Positions 17,933 to 27,354 are shown, numbered from the stretch's first letter. The stretch is DNA of 64,000 bases from Ureibacillus endophyticus (GCF_003628435.1 NZ_RBZN01000001.1:155912-219911); one strand, 5' to 3'. Notes: a model not told the origin generated them from the letters alone. Numbers and translations are program-made.

Positions 17933-18247
17933 ATGGCAATTACACACGCAACAGATCAAGATTTCGCTCAACAAATCGAAAAAGGTTTAGTATTAGTAGA
18001 CTTCTGGGCTACATGGTGTGGACCTTGTAAAATGATCGCACCTGTTTTAGAAGAGCTTGATGCTGAAATGGGAGAAGAAGTAAAAATCGTCAAATTAGAC
18101 GTTGATAATAACCAAGCAACTGCTGCTGAATATCAAGTAATGTCAATTCCGACTTTATTATTATTCAAAGATGGTCAACAAGTTGCAAAAACTGTTGGAT
18201 TCCAACCAAAAGAAGCATTAGCTGAATTCATTAACAACAATAAATAA
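17933..18247 (+). CDS. trxA: Thioredoxin
   Basis: A 104-residue thioredoxin, typical length, with the redox site WCGPC at residues 28-32 and the cis-proline in MSIPTLLLF (about 73). A cytosolic dithiol reductant for ribonucleotide reductase and protein disulphides. ATG 17933 follows AAGGAGG. A TATACT -10 element about 40 bases upstream has only a weak -35. Terminators on both sides make it monocistronic, in its usual place between etfA and uvrC. Confidence 0.96.
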   Translation: MAITHATDQDFAQQIEKGLVLVDFWATWCGPCKMIAPVLEELDAEMGEEVKIVKLDVDNNQATAAEYQVMSIPTLLLFKDGQQVAKTVGFQPKEALAEFINNNK

Positions 18248-18261
18248 TTCTACTAATCAAG

Positions 18262-18303
18262 GGCTGTGTCAAAAGTCAAATGACTTTTAACACAGCCTTT
18301 CTT
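18262..18303 (+). terminator. Rho-independent terminator after trxA
   Basis: Long stem GGCTGTGTCAAAAGTCA / TGACTTTTAACACAGCC with a 2-base loop, followed by a T-rich stretch. Confidence 0.85.
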
Positions 18304-18448
18304 TATTATTTGCTTTTGACCTGGATTTATTTGCTTATTTGGCTAAAATATTTGCTCTTCAAAGTAATTAATTTGCTTATCTTTTCTCTCGCTTTTGTCT
18401 TCACCTAAATTTTATAATAAAGATATCGAAAAATTAAAGGTGATAAGT

Positions 18449-20239
18449 ATGAATGAAAACATTCAATATAAATTGGCAATCTTACCGGATGAACCTGGTT
18501 GTTATTTAATGAAAGATCGTCAAGGAACAATTATTTATGTTGGAAAAGCGAAAGTCTTAAAAAATCGTGTTCGTTCTTACTTTACCGGTACGCATGATGG
18601 AAAGACCCAACGCTTAGTTAGTGAAATCGAGGACTTTGAATATATCGTCACATCTAGTAATTTAGAAGCACTAATGTTGGAGCTAAACTTAATTAAACTG
18701 CATGATCCAAAATACAATATTATGCTAAAAGACGATAAAACTTATCCTTATATAAAGATTACAAATGAAAAATATCCGCGCATACTAACAACTCGAAAAG
18801 TTAAAAAAGACAAAGCAAAATATTTTGGGCCATATCCAAATGCATTCGCTGCCAATGAAACAAGAAAATTGTTAGACCGAATTTATCCTCTCCGAAAATG
18901 TTCAAAACTACCTGATCGAGTATGTTTATATTATCATCTCGGACAATGTTTAGCTCCTTGTGTAAAGGAAATAGAGCCAATTGTTTATGAGGAAATGATT
19001 GAAGAAATTTCTAAATTTTTAAGTGGTGGCTATGAAGAAGTTAAAGACAATCTGCAAAAGAAAATGCTAGATGCAGCAGAAAATCTGGAATTCGAACGAG
19101 CAAAAGAATACCGAGATCAAATTGCTCATATCGAAACGATTATGCAAAAGCAAAAGATTGTCTCTAAAGATTTATCCAATCGAGATGTTTTCGGCTATGC
19201 CGTTGAAAAAGGATGGATGTGTGTACAAGTATTTTTTGTACGACAAGGTAAACTAATTGAAAGAGATGTGTCAATTTTTCCAATACATCAAGATCCAGAA
19301 GAAGAATTCCTAACATTTATCGGTCGTTTTTACGACATACCTGAACATATAAAACCAAAAGAAATTTTTATTCCAAGCAATATCGATGAAACTATTTTAG
19401 AAAAATTGTTGGATGTTAAAGTAATCATTCCTAAAAGGGGACAGAAAAAGGAATTAGTGGACTTGGCGATGAAAAACGCACAAATTGCTTTACATGAAAA
19501 ATTTCAGCTAATTGAACGACAAGAAGAACGTACTGTAGGCGCATGTGAGGAATTAGGTTTAGCCATGAATATTGCACCACCACTTAGAATTGAAGCCTTT
19601 GATAATAGTCACATGCATGGAGCCGATGCAGTATCCGCAATGGTTGTATTTATAGACGGAAAACCTGCTAAAAAGGAATACCGAAAATATAAACTTCGAG
19701 AAGCGGCAAAACACGATGATTATGGTGCAATGCAGGAAGTAATTCGCCGTAGATACACGAGAGTTTTAAAAGAAAATTTACCTTTACCAGATTTAATCAT
19801 CATCGATGGTGGAAAAGGGCAAATGGAAGTTGCTAGAGAAGTAGTGGAGGATGAACTCGGACTTTACATACCGATTGCTGGTTTGGCAAAGGATGAAAAA
19901 CATAACACCTCCCAGCTACTATTCGGTGATCCACCTGTTCCAATTGAAATGAAACGAACAAGCGATGGCTTCTACTTACTCCAAAGAATTCAGGATGAAG
20001 TACACCGTTTTGCAATTACGTTTTTACGTCAACAACATCAAACGAATGCAATACAATCAGTCTTAGATCAAATTGAAGGAATAGGACCAAAACGAAAGCA
20101 ACAATTATTAAAACATTTTGGATCAATCAAAAAAATAAAAGAATCTACTGTGGAACAATTAATGGAAGCAAACATACCTAGTAAAACTGCCAATGCAATA
20201 TACCAATATTTCCATAAAGATACATTGCCAAAGGAATAA
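18449..20239 (+). CDS. uvrC: Excinuclease ABC subunit C
   Basis: A 596-residue UvrC. N-terminal GIY-YIG nuclease (about 10-95, including PGCYLMKD and IIYVGKAK), a Cys cluster around residues 150-175 (CSKLPDRVC...CLAPC), UVR motif binding UvrB (about 200-235), RNase H-like nuclease with AFDNSHMHG (about 388) and IIDGGKGQ, then C-terminal helix-hairpin-helix [13 protein letters not shown]. It makes the dual incisions of nucleotide excision repair. ATG 18449 was preferred over in-frame upstream codons because AAAGGTGA sits just upstream and the length then fits the family. Confidence 0.95.
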   Translation: MNENIQYKLAILPDEPGCYLMKDRQGTIIYVGKAKVLKNRVRSYFTGTHDGKTQRLVSEIEDFEYIVTSSNLEALMLELNLIKLHDPKYNIMLKDDKTYPYIKITNEKYPRILTTRKVKKDKAKYFGPYPNAFAANETRKLLDRIYPLRKCSKLPDRVCLYYHLGQCLAPCVKEIEPIVYEEMIEEISKFLSGGYEEVKDNLQKKMLDAAENLEFERAKEYRDQIAHIETIMQKQKIVSKDLSNRDVFGYAVEKGWMCVQVFFVRQGKLIERDVSIFPIHQDPEEEFLTFIGRFYDIPEHIKPKEIFIPSNIDETILEKLLDVKVIIPKRGQKKELVDLAMKNAQIALHEKFQLIERQEERTVGACEELGLAMNIAPPLRIEAFDNSHMHGADAVSAMVVFIDGKPAKKEYRKYKLREAAKHDDYGAMQEVIRRRYTRVLKENLPLPDLIIIDGGKGQMEVAREVVEDELGLYIPIAGLAKDEKHNTSQLLFGDPPVPIEMKRTSDGFYLLQRIQDEVHRFAITFLRQQHQTNAIQSVLDQIEGIGPKRKQQLLKHFGSIKKIKESTVEQLMEANIPSKTANAIYQYFHKDTLPKE

Positions 20240-20272
20240 TTGTATGATATTGTAAGCACAAGAAAATTTAAT

Positions 20273-20455
20273 AGAATGGTAGAGGTGCAAGGTTCAATAG
20301 TAACTTGTTGAAGGATGAACAATTCCAATGAAGACTTGCGAAAGGGTAACTTGCCGAAGCGGTGAACAAATTGTTCGGTTTACTTGCTGGTTTTGCATTG
20401 AATAAATGTAAGACTGTCAGAATCTAAAAATGATTCTGGAGGGCTATCTCAGTTC
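20273..20455 (+). ncRNA. Lysine riboswitch (L-box)
   Basis: Close match in sequence and order to the known L-box consensus: AGAGGTGC at 20281-20288; the GAAAGGGTAACTTGCCGAAGC region (ACTTGCGAAAGGG then TTGCCGAAGC); TTGCTGG and TTGCATTGAATAAATGTAAG; then ACTGTCA and GGAGGGCTATCTC near the 3' end. These include the lysine-binding junction. It sits 110 bases before lysC, and a terminator follows, so high lysine should stop transcription. Confidence 0.93.
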
Positions 20456-20479
20456 ATATACTTTCTTGCATTATGTATG

Positions 20480-20521
20480 GTGGGGCAGCTTTTCACGATA
20501 AGTGAGAGGTTGCCCTTTTTT
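20480..20521 (+). terminator. Riboswitch-controlled terminator of lysC
   Basis: Imperfect stem GGGCAGCTTTTCAC / GTGAGAGGTTGCCC followed by six T residues, between the L-box and the lysC ribosome-binding site; the expression platform of the lysine riboswitch. Confidence 0.85.
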
Positions 20522-20564
20522 ATAGAAAACCAATTAAGTTCTTCGTATAAAGGAGAGGGTACAA

Positions 20565-21788
20565 ATGGTTAGCATCGTAATAAAAATTGATAGCACATCA
20601 CTATCATCAACTGAAAAAATAGAACAAATTGCAAAACGAATCATCGATGAAAAGAAAAGAGGACGCAATGTAATTGTGGTCGTTCCAAATATGGAGTTAT
20701 TGGAAGATAAAAATTATCAAATTGTAAATCTCCTATCAGACAAACCATCAAAACGAGAGTTGCATGTAATTGAATCGACTAACGCACAAATTGCTAGTAG
20801 CCTTTTAGCAATCGCAATACAGAAAAAAGGATTTAAAGCTATTTCATTAACAGGATGGCAAGCGGGGATTGAAACAATTGAAAACAATGATAGTGTTCTA
20901 ATAAGTAATATCAATGGTGAACGAATTATTGACCGCCTCAAAAAAGGAGAAATTGTTATTGTTGCAGGCTCACAAGGTGTTGATCACAAGAATAATATCT
21001 TAACACTTGGTGATGGCGGGGCAGATACAACTGCAGTAGCGATTGGAGTTGCGCTAAAGGCTGAGCATATTGAAATCTTTACTGCTCAAGATGGAATTTA
21101 TACAGCAGATCCAGCAGTTGTAAAAGGTGCAAGAAGGTTAAAGCAAATCACTTATGATGAAATGTTAGAATTAGCACATTTAGGTTCTCAAACTGTACAT
21201 CCAAGAGCTGTTGAACTAGCAAAAATTTATGAGATACCATTAGTAGTTCGTTCAAGTACGGAAGCTCAAGGAACATTGATTAAAGGAGAGGTTGACATGG
21301 AAAAAAACCTAGTTGTTCGTGGCGTTGCATATGAGGCAGAAATTATTCGTTTAACGGTAGGATACGATTCGTATGAAAATTCTTCGTTAGCAAATATTTT
21401 TTCAACTCTAGCCAATAACGATATCGATGTCGACATTATTGTACAAGCAGTAATAGATGGAGTAAAACCGACTGTTTCCTTCTCTATAGATAAAGAGGAT
21501 TTTGCTGAAGCAATTAAAGTACTTGAAAAAAATAAACCGGAATTAGGATTTAGTTTTGCGGATTTTGAAGTTGGTTTATCAAAAGTCTCAATCGTTGGAG
21601 CAGGCATGGTTTCAAATCCTGGAGTAGCTGCTCGTATGTTTGATCGATTACGTAAGGAAAATATTCTAGTAAAAATGGTAAGTACATCAGAAATAAAAGT
21701 ATCAGTTGTCGTACCACAAGATGATATGGTTAAAGCAGCAAATGCTTTACACGATGAATTTAATTTAATAGAGGAAATTGTAAAGTAG
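20565..21788 (+). CDS. lysC: LysC-type aspartokinase with altered catalytic motifs
   Basis: A 407-residue protein aligning over its whole length with Bacillus aspartokinase II (LysC, about 408), at the lysC position and behind a lysine riboswitch. The kinase signatures are changed. KFGGTS is KIDSTS (residues 7-12), the aspartate-binding TGE is TNA (72-74), and GRGGSD is GDGGAD (149-154). The C-terminal ACT region looks intact, and a strong internal ribosome-binding site precedes ATG 21297. I therefore doubt that the alpha chain is an active kinase; it may be a regulatory pseudokinase or a divergent enzyme. ATG 20565 follows AAAGGAGAGG. Confidence 0.85.
   Translation: MVSIVIKIDSTSLSSTEKIEQIAKRIIDEKKRGRNVIVVVPNMELLEDKNYQIVNLLSDKPSKRELHVIESTNAQIASSLLAIAIQKKGFKAISLTGWQAGIETIENNDSVLISNINGERIIDRLKKGEIVIVAGSQGVDHKNNILTLGDGGADTTAVAIGVALKAEHIEIFTAQDGIYTADPAVVKGARRLKQITYDEMLELAHLGSQTVHPRAVELAKIYEIPLVVRSSTEAQGTLIKGEVDMEKNLVVRGVAYEAEIIRLTVGYDSYENSSLANIFSTLANNDIDVDIIVQAVIDGVKPTVSFSIDKEDFAEAIKVLEKNKPELGFSFADFEVGLSKVSIVGAGMVSNPGVAARMFDRLRKENILVKMVSTSEIKVSVVVPQDDMVKAANALHDEFNLIEEIVK
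21297..21788 (+). CDS. LysC beta subunit from internal in-frame start
   Basis: AAAGGAGAGG at 21282-21291 precedes in-frame ATG 21297 within lysC, predicting a 163-residue product made of the ACT regulatory region. B. subtilis aspartokinase II is known to be an alpha2-beta2 enzyme whose beta subunit arises from just such an internal start, with the same length. The excellent site argues that this product is still made here even though the alpha catalytic motifs have changed. Confidence 0.6.
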   Translation: MEKNLVVRGVAYEAEIIRLTVGYDSYENSSLANIFSTLANNDIDVDIIVQAVIDGVKPTVSFSIDKEDFAEAIKVLEKNKPELGFSFADFEVGLSKVSIVGAGMVSNPGVAARMFDRLRKENILVKMVSTSEIKVSVVVPQDDMVKAANALHDEFNLIEEIVK

Positions 21789-21793
21789 AAATA

Positions 21794-21826
21794 AAAAGGT
21801 GTTTTCGATTTTCGAAAACACCTTTT
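21794..21826. terminator. Bidirectional terminator between lysC and yslB
   Basis: Nearly perfect stem AAAAGGTGTTTTCGA / TCGAAAACACCTTTT, with T tracts on both strands, between convergent genes. Confidence 0.85.
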
Positions 21827-21856
21827 CTTCTATATTAATATGGAAGAAATTTATTC

Positions 21857-22273
21857 TTAACCTATTTTTTCCTTGTTGTCCCATTTTACTGTAAATACAA
21901 TTTGATTTTGTTTTTCTCTTTTTTCATCATAGCATTCCGTAATACAGCCTTGAATTGATTGTATCTGTTCAGCAATAAAACCTGCTTCAAGTCGGAATGT
22001 TCGATTTTCTAAGTTAAACAAATCTGCTTCATTTGACAAAGTGAGGATATAACCATCTTTTTCTTCCTTTTCAACTAACAGAGTACCCCATCCTGCATCC
22101 TGAAAGAATGAGGTAATGAGTTGAAGATCAGTACATGGAAATTTACGTGCTAAATCTTTTCCAGCCCAGTAGAGAACATCCTTTTCATGTTTTCCCAAAA
22201 TAGTAGGAAGTATGTAATCTCTAATAATTTCGTAACCAAATGCAGGAACTGTTTTATCGTGAATTGATGTCAT
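21857..22273 (-). CDS. yslB: DUF2507 family protein (YslB-like)
   Basis: A 138-residue cytosolic protein resembling B. subtilis YslB (DUF2507, a V4R-like fold). It lies between lysC and sdhC, the expected neighbourhood, and here is transcribed opposite to both. AGAAGGA lies 7 bases before the ATG at 22273. No catalytic residues can be pointed out and the function is unknown. Confidence 0.8.
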   Translation of the reverse strand: MTSIHDKTVPAFGYEIIRDYILPTILGKHEKDVLYWAGKDLARKFPCTDLQLITSFFQDAGWGTLLVEKEEKDGYILTLSNEADLFNLENRTFRLEAGFIAEQIQSIQGCITECYDEKREKQNQIVFTVKWDNKEKIG

Positions 22274-22407
22274 CTAAAATTCCTTCTTTCATGAATTTAA
22301 TTATTTTTTTAGGGTATTTTAGGAAAAGTAAGTTTTTTTCAGAATATTTATGGCTTGTCTTAGAAAAAATCTTCCATTTTCGGTCGATTAAAAAATTCCA
22401 AGTAACC

Positions 22408-22436
22408 TTGACGGTGTTGGTTTCTGAGAGTACAAT
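22408..22436 (+). promoter_or_regulatory. Sigma-A-type promoter of sdhCAB
   Basis: TTGACG at 22408-22413 and TACAAT at 22431-22436 with a 17-base spacer; predicted transcription start about 105 bases before the sdhC start, leaving a sizeable leader. Confidence 0.7.
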
Positions 22437-22549
22437 GGACATGTCATAATATTGTACCATGATGAAATACACAGTCAATGATTGAACGTTTACAAAATAG
22501 TGACGTTATATTGGCTACTGTATTTAAAGTACTAAGGGGGGTAACAGTC

Positions 22550-23164
22550 TTGTCGAAAAATCGAGAGTTCTACTGGCGACGCTTACATTCACTACTAGGT
22601 ATTATTCCTGTAGGTCTGTTCTTAGTGTTCCACTTATCGCTGAACTTCACTGCTACGGGTGGTGAAGAAAACTACAACAATGCTACAGGAATGATGGACT
22701 TAATTCCACACTGGCTATTGTTAATTGTTGAATGGGTAGTAATCTACATACCAATTTTATTCCATGGTCTGTATGGTATCTTTATTGCCTTTACTGCCAC
22801 ACACAACGTGAAACGCTTCGGTACATTCCGTAACTGGATGTTCGCAATTCAACGTTTCACAGGAGTATTCCTTGTTATTTTCATCGCTTGGCACATTTTC
22901 CAAACTCGTGTTCAAAAAGCGCTAGGTGCTGAAGTTGAATTCAGTATGATGGAAGAAATCGTTGCTAATCCATGGATGTTAGCATTCTACATCGTGGGTA
23001 TTGTATCAGCTACTTTCCACTTATCTAACGGTATTTGGGCATTCTTAGTAAGCTGGGGTATTACTCAATCACCGAAATCACAAAAAGTGGCTTCATATGT
23101 TACAATGGTATTCTTCGTACTATTAAGTATCGTTGGGGTTGCTGCAATTTTAGCATTCGTGTAA
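22550..23164 (+). CDS. sdhC: Succinate dehydrogenase cytochrome b558 subunit
   Basis: A 204-residue membrane protein of five spans, opening with SKNREFYWRRLHSLLG as in the Bacillus di-haem cytochrome b558. Conserved His residues in the spans (for example VFHLSLNF and IAWHIF) fit haem b ligation. It anchors SdhAB and passes electrons to menaquinone. TTG 22550 with AAGGGGGG 8 or so bases upstream was chosen; the in-frame ATG at 22478 would add an unmatched extension. First gene of sdhCAB. Confidence 0.94.
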   Translation: MSKNREFYWRRLHSLLGIIPVGLFLVFHLSLNFTATGGEENYNNATGMMDLIPHWLLLIVEWVVIYIPILFHGLYGIFIAFTATHNVKRFGTFRNWMFAIQRFTGVFLVIFIAWHIFQTRVQKALGAEVEFSMMEEIVANPWMLAFYIVGIVSATFHLSNGIWAFLVSWGITQSPKSQKVASYVTMVFFVLLSIVGVAAILAFV

Positions 23165-23219
23165 TTACAAAATAGAACATCAGATAGTTCTTAGCAAAAA
23201 TGAGGAGTGAGGAATAATC

Positions 23220-24968
23220 ATGGCGAAAAGCAAAATCATCGTCGTAGGTGGCGGTTTAGCCGGCTTAATGGCTACGATGAAAGCTGCTGAAGAAGGCACT
23301 GAAGTTGAATTATTCTCATTAGTACCCGTTAAACGTTCACACTCTGTTTGTGCGCAAGGCGGTATTAATGGTGCAGTAAATACAAAAGGTGAAGGGGATT
23401 CTCCATGGATCCACTTTGATGATACAGTTTATGGTGGGGACTTCTTAGCGAACCAACCACCAGTAAAAGCAATGTGTGATGCTGCTCCTGGTATCATTCA
23501 TTTATTCGACCGTATGGGAGTTATGTTCAACCGTACTCCAGAAGGTTTAATTGACTTCCGTCGTTTCGGTGGTACATTAATGCACCGTACAGCATTCTCT
23601 GGTGCAACAACTGGTCAACAATTATTATACGCACTTGATGAGCAAGTTCGTCGTTATGAAGTTGATGGTTTAGTTACGAAATACGAACACTGGGAGTTCC
23701 TTGGAGTTGTTTTAGACGACGAAGGTCACTGCCGTGGTATCGTTGCTCAAAACATGCAAACTGAAGAAATCCAAGCATTCCGTTCTGATGCTGTTATTAT
23801 GGCAACTGGTGGTCCTGGTATTATCTTCGGTAAATCTACAAACTCAATTATTAACACTGGTTCTGCAGCATCAATTGTTTACCAACAAGGTGCTTCATAT
23901 GCAAACGGTGAAATGATTCAAATTCACCCAACAGCGATTCCTGGGGACGACAAAAACCGTCTAATGTCAGAATCTGCTCGTGGTGAAGGTGGACGAGTTT
24001 GGACTTATAAAGACGGTAAGCCTTGGTACTTCTTAGAAGAAAAATACCCAGCTTACGGTAACTTAGTACCTCGTGACATCGCAACACGTGAAATTTTTGA
24101 TGTTTGTGTAAACCAAAAATTAGGTGTTAACGGTGAAAACGTAGTATATCTTGACCTTTCTCATAAAGATCCACATGAATTAGATATTAAACTAGGTGGT
24201 ATCATCGAAATCTATGAAAAATTCGTAGGTGATGACCCACGTAAATTACCAATGAAAATCTTCCCAGCAGTTCACTACTCTATGGGTGGTTTATGGGTAG
24301 ATTATGATCAAATGACTGAAATTCCTGGTCTATTTGCAGCTGGTGAATGTGATTACTCACAACATGGTGCAAACCGTCTTGGAGCTAACTCATTATTATC
24401 TGCAATCTACGGTGGTAGCGTAGCTGGACCAAACGCAGTTAAATATGTAAAAGGCTTAAAGAAACACGCTGAAGATCTTCCACAATCTCTATACGATGCT
24501 CGCGTTAAAGAAGAGCAAGCGAAATGGGATGCTATCCTTAAAATGGATGGAACTGAAAACGCATACTTACTGCATAAAGAACTTGGTGAGTTAATGACAG
24601 ATAACGTAACAGTTGTACGTTATAACGATCGTCTAGAAGCTACTTACAACAAACTTACTGAAATGTTACAACGTTGGGAAAACATTAATATCAACGATAC
24701 GCAAAAATGGAGTAACCAAGGTGCTCACTTTACTCGTCAGTTGAAAAATATGTTATACCTAGCACGTGTTATTACTAAAGGGGCACTTTTACGTAACGAA
24801 TCTCGTGGAGCTCACTATAAACCAGACTTCCCTGAGCGTGACGATGAAAACTTCTTAAAAACAACTATGGCTAAATTCAATCCTAAAACAGGAGAACCAG
24901 AAATTAGCTATCAAGAAGTAGACGTTTCACTTATTCCTCCACGTAAACGTGACTACTCTTCAAACTAA
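23220..24968 (+). CDS. sdhA: Succinate dehydrogenase flavoprotein subunit
   Basis: A 582-residue flavoprotein. FAD-binding GGGLAGLMAT is at about residues 10-19; HSVCAQGGINGAV (about 41) and HRTAFSGATTGQQ (about 122) are the conserved flavin and substrate blocks; QIHPTAIPGDD and the C-terminal RGAHYKPDFPERDD are typical. It oxidises succinate to fumarate in the citric acid cycle. Codon choice, rich in AAC, TTC and GAA, suggests high expression. ATG 23220 follows GAGGAG. Confidence 0.97.
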   Translation: MAKSKIIVVGGGLAGLMATMKAAEEGTEVELFSLVPVKRSHSVCAQGGINGAVNTKGEGDSPWIHFDDTVYGGDFLANQPPVKAMCDAAPGIIHLFDRMGVMFNRTPEGLIDFRRFGGTLMHRTAFSGATTGQQLLYALDEQVRRYEVDGLVTKYEHWEFLGVVLDDEGHCRGIVAQNMQTEEIQAFRSDAVIMATGGPGIIFGKSTNSIINTGSAASIVYQQGASYANGEMIQIHPTAIPGDDKNRLMSESARGEGGRVWTYKDGKPWYFLEEKYPAYGNLVPRDIATREIFDVCVNQKLGVNGENVVYLDLSHKDPHELDIKLGGIIEIYEKFVGDDPRKLPMKIFPAVHYSMGGLWVDYDQMTEIPGLFAAGECDYSQHGANRLGANSLLSAIYGGSVAGPNAVKYVKGLKKHAEDLPQSLYDARVKEEQAKWDAILKMDGTENAYLLHKELGELMTDNVTVVRYNDRLEATYNKLTEMLQRWENININDTQKWSNQGAHFTRQLKNMLYLARVITKGALLRNESRGAHYKPDFPERDDENFLKTTMAKFNPKTGEPEISYQEVDVSLIPPRKRDYSSN

Positions 24969-24985
24969 TAAGGAGGTCATTAATC

Positions 24986-25768
24986 ATGACAACAGCCGTA
25001 GAAACTACTGGCAGAACGGTTAAACTCGAAATCCAACGTCAAGACAATCCAAATGGATCTACACGTTGGGAAAAATTCGAGGTACCGTACCGTCCTGGTA
25101 TGAACGTTATCTCAGCTTTAATGTATATTCAACAAAATCCTGTTACAGCTGAGGGACAAAAAACTTCCCCTGTAACTTGGGACAGTAACTGTCTTGAAGA
25201 AGTATGTGGAGCTTGTTCAATGGTAATTAATGGTCGTCCACGTCAATCATGTTCTACATTAATCGATCAATTAGAACAACCAATCCGTCTTGAACCTATG
25301 AGAACTTTCCCAGTGGTTCGTGACTTACAAGTTGACCGTAGCCGTATGTTTAACGCACTTAAAAAAGTTAAAGCATGGGTTCCTATCGATGGAAGTTATG
25401 ATTTAGGCGAAGGTCCACGTTTACCAGAACGTAAACGTCAATGGGCTTATGAATTATCTAAATGTATGACTTGTGGTGTATGTATGGAAGCTTGTCCAAA
25501 CGTATCTGAAAAATCTTCATTTATCGGACCTGCACCTTTATCACAAGTACGTCTATTCAACACACACCCAACTGGTGCTATGAATAAGGACGAGCGTTTA
25601 GAAGCAATTATGGGTGATGGTGGCCTTGCAAACTGTGGTAACTCTCAAAACTGTGTTGCTGCATGTCCAAAAGGTATTCCATTAACTACTTCAATTGCAT
25701 CACTTAACCGTTCTACAACTGTACAAATGTTCCGTAACTTCTTCGGTTCAGATCATATGGTTGACTAA
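24986..25768 (+). CDS. sdhB: Succinate dehydrogenase iron-sulphur subunit
   Basis: A 260-residue protein with three clusters worth of cysteines. The plant-type 2Fe-2S region holds NCLEEVCGACSM and a later QSC (about 68-91); the C-terminal region has CMTCGVCMEACP (about 160) and CGNSQNCVAACPKG (about 216) for the 4Fe-4S and 3Fe-4S clusters. It links SdhA flavin to SdhC haem. AAGGAGG lies before ATG 24986, 17 bases after the sdhA stop. Confidence 0.97.
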   Translation: MTTAVETTGRTVKLEIQRQDNPNGSTRWEKFEVPYRPGMNVISALMYIQQNPVTAEGQKTSPVTWDSNCLEEVCGACSMVINGRPRQSCSTLIDQLEQPIRLEPMRTFPVVRDLQVDRSRMFNALKKVKAWVPIDGSYDLGEGPRLPERKRQWAYELSKCMTCGVCMEACPNVSEKSSFIGPAPLSQVRLFNTHPTGAMNKDERLEAIMGDGGLANCGNSQNCVAACPKGIPLTTSIASLNRSTTVQMFRNFFGSDHMVD

Positions 25769-25800
25769 TATATTGATATAATATAGTGATTCAAACTTTT

Positions 25801-25845
25801 AAGGGTATCTAAGTCATTTAATGTGACATTTAGATACCCTTTTTT
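25801..25845 (+). terminator. Rho-independent terminator of sdhCAB
   Basis: Stem AAGGGTATCTAA / TTAGATACCCTT with a 17-base loop and a run of T residues. Confidence 0.9.
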
Positions 25846-26026
25846 TATTGCTTGCATAATATAGATAGAAGTCACAAAGGAATTAACACCATTCAATAAA
25901 AATATGTCTCAAAAAGATGGATCACATTGTATTTGCTTTCGAAAACTATAAAACTTCTGATATAATACAATGAACCATTATTCATTTTTAATGGGGATTA
26001 AGGTGATTATTGGAAGGGGTTTTAGC

Positions 26027-26473
26027 ATGAGAGCAAATTATATTCACGATCTGAAAACATGGGAAGAAGAATTTGAATTTTTTACTGAAGTAAAAGTTAG
26101 ATTTTCTGAAACTGATATGTTTGGACATTTGAACAATACGGTGCCATTTGCATACTTTGAATTTGCCCGTATTGAATATTTAAAACATCTTGGTTTCATG
26201 ACGAATTGGACGACAGAACAAATAACAAAAATTCCAGTTGTGGCTAACTTACAATGTGATTATTTAAAACAAGTGTACTTCGATGAAACTCTTCGAATCT
26301 ATGTAAAGGCGGCTCATATTGGAACTACCTCAATCGATCTTCACTATTTAGCTAAAAATGAAAATTACGAAATCTGTTTTACTGGTAGGGGTACAATAGT
26401 ACAGATTGATAAAAATACCGGTAAAGCAACACCATGGAATGAAAAAGAAAAACAGATATTGCATGGGAAATAG
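26027..26473 (+). CDS. ysmA: Hot-dog-fold acyl-CoA thioesterase (YsmA-like)
   Basis: A 148-residue 4HBT-type thioesterase. The signature FSETDMFGHLNNTVPFAYFE holds the catalytic Asp-x-x-Gly-His-x-Asn-Asn arrangement at about residues 29-38. Members hydrolyse acyl-CoA or acyl-ACP thioesters; the natural substrate is unknown. ATG 26027 follows GGAAGGGG; an upstream in-frame ATG at 25970 has no site. It lies between sdhB and gerE as ysmA does in B. subtilis. Confidence 0.85.
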   Translation: MRANYIHDLKTWEEEFEFFTEVKVRFSETDMFGHLNNTVPFAYFEFARIEYLKHLGFMTNWTTEQITKIPVVANLQCDYLKQVYFDETLRIYVKAAHIGTTSIDLHYLAKNENYEICFTGRGTIVQIDKNTGKATPWNEKEKQILHGK

Positions 26474-26486
26474 TGAAAATGCCCTC

Positions 26487-26514
26487 ACAGCCTTTCATCT
26501 CTTGACATACTTTA
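26487..26514 (+). promoter_or_regulatory. Candidate sigma-K promoter of gerE
   Basis: AC at 26487-26488, a 17-base gap, then CATACTTTA at 26506-26514, fitting the sigma-K consensus AC-N16/17-CATANNNTA. In B. subtilis gerE is transcribed by sigma-K RNA polymerase in the mother cell. Confidence 0.65.
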
Positions 26515-26545
26515 CATAGAAGAGGAGATAGGAGGGTGTTGCCTT

Positions 26546-26767
26546 ATGAATAGCCCGCAGCATCGTTCACTTTTGACGAAAAGGGAGCGGGAAATATTCC
26601 AGTTATTAATACTAGATTATTCCACAAAGGATATTTCGCAAAAGTTGGGCATAAGCGAAAAAACGGTGCGTAATCATATTTCAAACACGATTCAGAAACT
26701 GGGCGTATCCAGCAGATCACAAGCCTTAATTGAATTGTTAAGGCTAGATGAATTATCGCTACATTGA
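26546..26767 (+). CDS. gerE: Spore maturation regulator GerE
   Basis: A 73-residue protein consisting almost only of a LuxR-type helix-turn-helix (LTKREREIFQLL, then DISQKLGISEKTVRNHISN), the same length and make-up as GerE (74 residues). GerE activates and represses late spore coat genes in the mother cell. GGAGGGTG precedes ATG 26546 and a sigma-K-like promoter lies upstream. Its presence shows that the organism forms endospores. Confidence 0.93.
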   Translation: MNSPQHRSLLTKREREIFQLLILDYSTKDISQKLGISEKTVRNHISNTIQKLGVSSRSQALIELLRLDELSLH

Positions 26768-26894
26768 ATGGATGCTTGCTATTTCATAAAAAACACTTCA
26801 AAATAGAATTGACACCAAAAAGCAGAAGTCTGTTATGAACTATAATTCGGATGATGCTATACAAGGATTGATTCTTGAGGAGTGGATGCACTAA

Positions 26895-27344
26895 ATGAGT
26901 GATATTGAAAAGCATAGCAAAGATACAGTAGCTTTTTTAGAAAAAGAACTTCGTTATACATCTCATTTGATAAAACAAAAAGGAAGAGAAATTTTAAGTG
27001 ATTTTACGATTACTCCTCCACAGTTTATTGCGCTTCAATGGTTACACGAATCGGGCGATATGACAATTGGGGAATTATCGAATAAAATGTATTTAGCTTT
27101 CAGTACGACAACCGACTTGGTTGATCGTATGGAAAAAAATGAATTAGTTGTGCGTATTCGGGATGAACAAGACCGTCGTGTTGTACACATTCATTTGTTA
27201 AAAGAAGGCGAACGAATAATTGAGGAAGTAATTAAAAAACGACAAAATTACCTCCACGAATTATTAGTGGATTTTGATAAAGAAGAAGTAGAAACATTAT
27301 CAAAATTATTACACAAACTACATTTACAAATGGAAGAGGATTGA
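26895..27344 (+). CDS. ysmB: MarR-family transcriptional regulator (YsmB-like)
   Basis: A 149-residue winged-helix regulator. The MarR core runs from about residue 35 (ITPPQFIALQWL) through the recognition helix region (MTIGELSNKMYLAFSTTTDL) to the wing with DRRVVHIHL. Dimerisation helices lie at both ends. The ligand is unknown. Located between gerE and racE as in B. subtilis; ends 10 bases before racE, so the two may be co-transcribed. Confidence 0.88.
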   Translation: MSDIEKHSKDTVAFLEKELRYTSHLIKQKGREILSDFTITPPQFIALQWLHESGDMTIGELSNKMYLAFSTTTDLVDRMEKNELVVRIRDEQDRRVVHIHLLKEGERIIEEVIKKRQNYLHELLVDFDKEEVETLSKLLHKLHLQMEED

Positions 27345-27354
27345 GGCGGTTTTA

